Shown here: positions 59,107-64,000 of the stretch, in pieces | Position numbering within the stretch: the first letter of the stretch is position 1 | How the letters are laid out: each line of letters opens with the position of its first letter | Assembly: GCA_032988165.1 (NCBI GenBank) | Contig: JANTQF010000031.1 | Coordinates: 124,001 to 188,000, forward strand | Origin: Emmonsiellopsis sp. PD_33 | Taxonomy: Eukaryota; Ascomycota; Eurotiomycetes; Onygenales; Ajellomycetaceae | Length of the DNA: 64,000 nt | Reading direction: 5' to 3' | The notes under the pieces: model-generated | Database searches by the model: none | What the model was told of the DNA's origin: nothing | The model's input: the letters and a program-made list of their open reading frames with translations, nothing else | Made by a program: the position numbers and the translations under genes

Positions 59107-61478
59107 ATGAGCCGAACAGCAGCTTTGGACTGGCCCCGAGGGTCACGACTGTTCCTGCGCAAGGTATGCCCGTTCGCTTCTCTCCTCCACTACGAAGGGC
59201 AATTCGTGGCTAACATCTTTGGTGTCTGCAGTATGACCGCCTCCACGCCCCTACTTGCACATGCTCCCGTCCCGTGAAAAGGCGATGCTTCTCCGCCGCT
59301 CCAAGCTCCCTTCTATCCCATCCCTCGGTCCGCCGGCAAGACGGTGACACCCCGCCCGAACAGAATGGCTCGCAGAGACAGTTGGGGCGGAGGGCGAGGG
59401 AGAAGTTGGCGGATAAGGTTTGCATTCATCTTTCCATACCTACTTACTGCAAGGCAATCGTAGCATTGACTCATTTCTGGCGCTAGGATTTTTTCTTTAG
59501 CTTGTTAAGCTCCGCATCCACCAAGAGAGAGGCGAGATCGTATCTATCACGCTTCAAGTCGCAGAAATCGGCTTCTGCAAAATTACAACAGGAGGCAAAT
59601 AAAGCCAAGAGCGAAGCGGAGAGAAATGCTTATACGAATTTCGTTCAATCCGGGGTGAACTTGGGGGGTGGGGTGTTTGGTACCGCCAGAGCTGTGGATA
59701 ATCATCCGGTGTTCAGGCAGGAATTCACACCCGAGGTGTCGCCACAGGAGACGGCGCAGGCATCGGAGCATCTACACATTGCGCTGGTAAAAATTGTGGA
59801 CCTGCATTTACTGGACGACCGGACGGTTGGCGGGATTGGAAGGACATTGGCACAGTTGTCTCTACTCGGGATGGGCTGCTGTGTTGTTGTCGACCCCGGA
59901 CGACCAATGGATGACGCATCGTGGAGGAGCTGCGCGATTGAACAAGCCGACCGTTTGGCAGCGGCAATTGATGCGAGCCATGGTTTGGACTCCCGCCGTC
60001 TGGACGACGTGATACGCCTAGAACTGCCGTTGACATCGGGGAATGCGCTTTCTGTCGTGTCGAGGGATCTACTACTATCCCCTTTACGCCGTGGAAGAAT
60101 TGTGCTGATTCCTCCGATTGGCTATACTGAGGATACTCTTAGAGCAGTCCCTGTTGGCGCAGATGATGTAGTGCTGGCTTTGACTAGGGAATTTACCGGG
60201 CTGAGTGTGAAAGCCGACCTGGAAGATGACCCTCATGAACTAGCACGGAAGATTACAGAGCTGCAAAAAGAAGTTTCGGTGGACAGGCTTATTGTTTTGG
60301 ACCCGGCTGGCGGGATACCCGCGCTCAAACGGCCAATGAACTCCCACGTCTTCGTAAACCTGGAGCAGGAGTACGAGGATATCACTACGGAGTTGAAAGA
60401 AGGGATGGCTATGAGTGACTCTCCAGCTAAAGCTGATAAAGCTGAAGAAAATCAGGTGCCAATATCATCACTGGGGAAGAGTAACCCGATATCTGCATTT
60501 GTGGAGAGGGAAGTAATCTCATTGCCCCGCGCCTTACAAGGGGCTCGAGGGCAGCCCAAACAAGGGCCTATCCCTTATCTAGGGAGGCATATCGATAACC
60601 TGAAGCTATTGCAGAACACACTCATGTACTTACCACCCACTTCGTCAGGCATCATCACTACGCCTGAAGATGCCGCAAATTCTGCAATAACACCCCGCGA
60701 CCCGTCGCAGCTCTCAACCGTTGAGACGCGACGACAACGCAACCCACTAATCCATAACCTACTAACCGACAAACCTAGCCATTCCGCCTCTCTTCCAGCG
60801 GGCCGACTAGGCGGTAACAACGTCTATGCATCCAATAACATCCCACCTGTCACGCATTCGACCTTTGTCAAAAGGGGAATGCCATTAACCCTATTCCCCG
60901 ACCCACGCGTCAAAATTTGGACACCCCCCGTAAATGGAGAGTCCCGACTGACGCTTGACGATCCACAAATCGACCTACCACGCCTCGTCCATCTGATCGA
61001 GGACTCCTTCAACAGAAAACTAGACGTGCAGCATTACCTAGACCGCATCAGCGATCGCCTAGCCGGTCTAATCATCGCCGGTGAATACGAAGGCGGAGCC
61101 CTTCTGACCTGGGAACTACCCCCCGGCGTCCCCAACGACGGCAGCGAGGAAAGTCGTTCGCGGATGGTGCCTTATCTTGACAAATTTGCCGTGCTGAAAC
61201 GCAGCCAAGGAGCTGGTGGGGTCGCGGATATTGTATTTAACGCGATGGTACGCACTTGTTTGCCCAAGGGAGTGTGCTGGCGCAGCCGTCGGGATAATCC
61301 GGTGAATAAGTGGTATTTTGAGCGGGCGAGGGGAACGTGGAAGGTTCCTGGGACGAATTGGACGATGTTTTGGACGACAGATGGAGTCCCGGAGGATGAA
61401 AGGGTTTTTTGGGATTATGAGGGGGTTTGTAGAGGGATCGAGCCTAGTTGGGCGGATAATAAGCATGTGGTGGACTGA
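59107..61478 (+). CDS. ARG2: N-acetylglutamate synthase, mitochondrial
   Basis: Three exons: 59107-59163, 59232-59417, 59487-61478, 744 residues. It makes N-acetylglutamate from acetyl-CoA and glutamate, the first step of arginine synthesis, in the mitochondrial matrix. The N-terminus is Arg/Ser-rich (presequence). Family anchors: 'DFFFSLLSSASTKREARSYLSRFK' formed at the second splice site, 'FVQSGVNLGG', 'ALVKIVDLHLLDDRTVGGIGRTLAQLSLLGM', 'LVHLIEDSFNRKLDVQHYLDRI', and the GNAT end with 'GGALLTWELPPG', 'VPYLDKFAVLKRSQGAGGVADIVFNAMVR', 'WRSRRDNPVNKWYFERARGTWK' and 'WTMFWT'. A low-complexity Ser/Thr/Arg insert lies at about residues 410-450. Arginine feedback on the N-terminal kinase-like domain is known for the family. 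Confidence 0.95.
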
Positions 61479-62019
61479 AGTTTCCATACCGGAATCTTGT
61501 GGTTCATTGAGACGGTGGAATCCAAAATCAACCGCTTGGACATGGTAACTTTTAATTTCCACACATGTTTCCATGGTGCTTCCACCATTCCACACGCAGT
61601 TAGCGTGTCCACACAGTCGAAGTGTCCCACAAGATTCCGGTATGGTTGTCTGTGTATGGATCGTGACCTTTCTGGGGATCTATTGATGGGAGATCTATAT
61701 CACATTGCATAGCCATGAATTTTTGAATGCTGTATATGTTCGGGAGTGCTCAAACGGAACTAGCCGGAATACAACATACATATGAAATCTCCGTCAATAT
61801 CCATCTAATCCTAATCCTAAAAGGAAGAAATATATTTTTCCATCTGTAAATCAACCTCCCCTTTCCCCTTTTGGGAAATCCGGAGAGCTCGCCCTGCGCA
61901 CGGACCACCTGCATCATCCCGTCGCGAAATATCCCCAAACCACCTCCATCAATCGACAACCATCCAACAACGCTGCAACTCGCCCTTCTCTCCGCGAATA
62001 TGCAAGAGGAATCCTCACA
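61479..62019. other. Intergenic region between ARG2 and ARV1
   Basis: No gene supported; the long - strand frame (61750-62556) is an antisense shadow of the ARV1 exons and their upstream. Holds the ARG2 3' end and ARV1 promoter. Confidence 0.5.
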
Positions 62020-63414
62020 ATGCCAATATGTATCGAATGCTGCTATCCCGTCTCCCACCTCTACACCTCCTACAGTAAGGCGGACGACCGCGCGCTGGGC
62101 AAGGGGGTCCGACTGACCCAGTGTCCGCGCTGCCAACGATTTGCGGACAAGTATGTCGAGCATGATTTCGTCGTGCTGTTTATTGACTTGGTTTTGATCA
62201 AGCCGCAGGTGAAACTGTCCCCTCCGGAGTGGGTTTGCTATGCGTGACGTGCTGATTTTTGGATAGGTGTATCGGCATCTCCTCTTCAACCGCCTGGGAA
62301 GATCGGATAATAAGTTTGATGTATGTTTGCCATGCCCATTATCCTGGCTATTTGTGTGTGTCCTTGCTGATGCAGTCTTCCGCAGCGCTCGATAGTCCGT
62401 CTGGGGACTTTGATCCTCCTCTTCGACGTCTACCTCTCCTGGGCGCGGATTGAGAAGTCCTCCGCCCTCTCCGCATCCTCCCTCTCGACCGCTCCCATCG
62501 TGGTGCAATACCTCTTCTTCCTCACGCTGAACAGCCTCGCAACACTCGCCCACCACCTCACCGTTCGTATCCTAGCTACTTTCCTCGTCCCGCGCACAAA
62601 TTATACCCATACGCATACCCAAGCTGCCACCGAAACACAACATGGGGACATAAGCCCCTCCAGCCCCTCCACTCCGATCCCTCCAACAACAGGAACAACA
62701 ACAAGAAACTCCGCACCGCAGCTATCCCAATCCCAACAGCCCCTTTCGTCTATACCCCTCAACAGCCCTCCCCGTCCTCCCCACCCGACATCAAGCAACA
62801 GCGGCCCACCATCCCACCCAAACCACCTCTCGACAATCAGCCTCCCTCACCCACCCCCCCTAATCCGCCGATCATCCACCGCACCACTGCGCATCGAACC
62901 CATCCCCCCACCCCCCCCCGCCAGCCCAAGCGCGATAAGCACCGCACTGCTCGTAAGCAGCTGCACAAAGCTATTCCCCATCCTGCTCGTGATCTGGAGC
63001 CCAGAGTCGCCAGACACCGCCGCAGGCGGGAACACCAGCAGCGCAACACTGACCACAACATCCTCCCCATCACCGCTCCCCGCGACTTCAGCCTCCGTCC
63101 TCCTAACCAACACACTCAGCTCGGCGATTCTGAACTCTGCCTCCACAGCGCAACCACTCCTTTCGCCCCCCTCCCCATCGACACCCTCATCATCTACCAC
63201 TACCCTAGCTACGTCCCTGTCCTCCTCAATTCTCGACCCGCTCCTTTCCCTGGTCCTCTCAATAACCAACACCCATCTCGTCCTACTAAATAACACCGAG
63301 GCGCTGTTTATCCTGCTGGATTGCGGGTATATACGTGCTGCGACGCTGGCGTTGGGCGGGCAGTTGGCGAGGTGGGTGGTGGAGAAGATGATGTTGGGGG
63401 CTGTTGGGCTGTGA
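62020..63414 (+). CDS. ARV1: ARV1, ER lipid/sterol homeostasis protein
   Basis: Three exons: 62020-62208, 62267-62320, 62386-63414, 423 residues. The ARV1 homology domain is at the start: 'CIECCYPVSHLYTSYS' and 'LTQCPRCQRFADKYVEHDFVVLFIDLVLIKPQ' give the CxxC...CxxC zinc-ribbon-like cysteines, followed by 'YRHLLFNRL' and 'RSIVRLGTLILLFDVYLSWARIE'. Several membrane segments follow ('VVQYLFFLTLNSLATLAHHLTVRI'). Residues about 190-320 are a long Pro/Ser/Thr-rich low-complexity insert, making it longer than the yeast protein; the C-terminal membrane helices resume after it ('LLVSSCTKLFPILLVIW', 'THLVLLNNTEALFILLDCGYIRAATLALG'). ARV1 supports sterol transport and GPI-anchor synthesis in the ER. 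Confidence 0.9.
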
Positions 63415-64000
63415 GGGGTGTGTTTATTTGCATAGGTGTAGGTATATAGGCGGGAGTGTGTGGGTGTTGTCAGAGCTGGGACAAGAACGGGGGGGTTAGA
63501 TGAATGAACGGGAGCAGTGCAGGGAGTAGAAGAAGAGGATTTGTTTACGAATGAATGGAGAAAGAAAGTATATGCGGTAACGGGGTACGTGTAATATATA
63601 ATAATAGGGTTGGGATATTAATTAATTAGCATTGGGCGTTTTTGGGGCGGGGGGGGGTCTATTTACTTTTTTTGGGAACGGTTACCTACCTATCTACAAG
63701 CAGATAGAAATCTCATAAACAAAATGCAGGCAAATAAGATGACGTATAGGTTTATTTGCATACATTACAAAAAATGACTCATCAGAGAAACCTGCTGATC
63801 GAAACGATGAAAAGCGGACTAAATAGGGAAAAAAAAGAAAATTCGCCTGTTCCCAGGGAGGCGGGGACAAAATGACAAAAAAAGAAAATGTCACTCCCAC
63901 TAAGCAAAAAACGGGAAAGAAATAAATAAAAAACTGCATTACCCATCCCATCCATCCATCCCCTGCGATGGAAATACCTCCCCTCTCAATATACGCTCGA
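63415..64000. other. 3' flank of ARV1 to window end
   Basis: AT-rich with homopolymers. The short open frames are not supported. No gene seen before the window edge. Confidence 0.5.

Noticed and set aside
61750..62556. 268-codon - strand frame covering the ARV1 start
   Set aside because: Antisense to the clearly recognisable zinc-ribbon exon of ARV1; Glu/Gly-rich translation with no motif.
1..64000. tRNA, rRNA or CRISPR-like arrays
   Set aside because: No cloverleaf, rRNA signature or regularly spaced direct repeat was found by eye. A tRNA scan would be needed to exclude a small tRNA gene.

Overview
The window is eukaryotic: a filamentous ascomycete, most likely of the order Onygenales (Ajellomycetaceae, for example a Blastomyces- or Emmonsia-like fungus). 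The evidence is short introns (about 44-250 nt) with GTAWGT-type donors and CTAAC/CTGAC branch sites, typical Pezizomycotina gene families, and AT-rich transposon blocks carrying the C-to-T scars of repeat-induced point mutation (RIP). The genus is an inference. Exon structures were assembled by hand from splice sites and family motifs, so each model is a prediction.

Layout. 1-7,900 is an AT-rich gene desert: a RIP-mutated chromovirus-type Ty3/gypsy pol remnant, a second LTR/leader copy of the same family, and a RIP-mutated Tc1/mariner-type transposase. At about 8.2 kb the sequence changes to gene-rich, GC-balanced DNA. Next come a small ACT-domain protein, a C2H2 plus fungal-specific-domain transcription factor with about 5 kb of upstream sequence and no recognisable gene, a very large modular secreted S8 (subtilisin-like) protease with nine exons, and a degenerate Ras-like protein without nucleotide-binding motifs. 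25.8-31.1 kb is a housekeeping block: the nuclear import receptor MTR10, SmE of the spliceosome, and 5-formyltetrahydrofolate cyclo-ligase.

31.1-45 kb is accessory in character: an unassigned 2-kb stretch, a CmcJ/AsaB-like oxidoreductase divergent from an amidase, and an NB-ARC/TPR (NLR-like) receptor divergent from a tail-anchored membrane protein. 45-64 kb returns to core genes: ROT1 (ER chaperone), AIM41, the nucleoporin NUP170/Nup155, an EXPERA/TMEM97-type protein, a PTH11-like seven-helix receptor, a small cysteine-rich secreted protein, the arginine-pathway enzyme N-acetylglutamate synthase (ARG2), and the sterol-homeostasis protein ARV1.

There are no operons. Four gene pairs are head-to-head with short shared promoters (MTR10/SME1, AIM41/NUP170, NLR/membrane protein, oxidoreductase/amidase). 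I did not find a system I could call wholly new. The most unusual items are the degenerate Ras-like protein, the repeat-rich S8 protease, and the NLR with a tandem 23-residue duplication beside its divergent membrane-protein neighbour.
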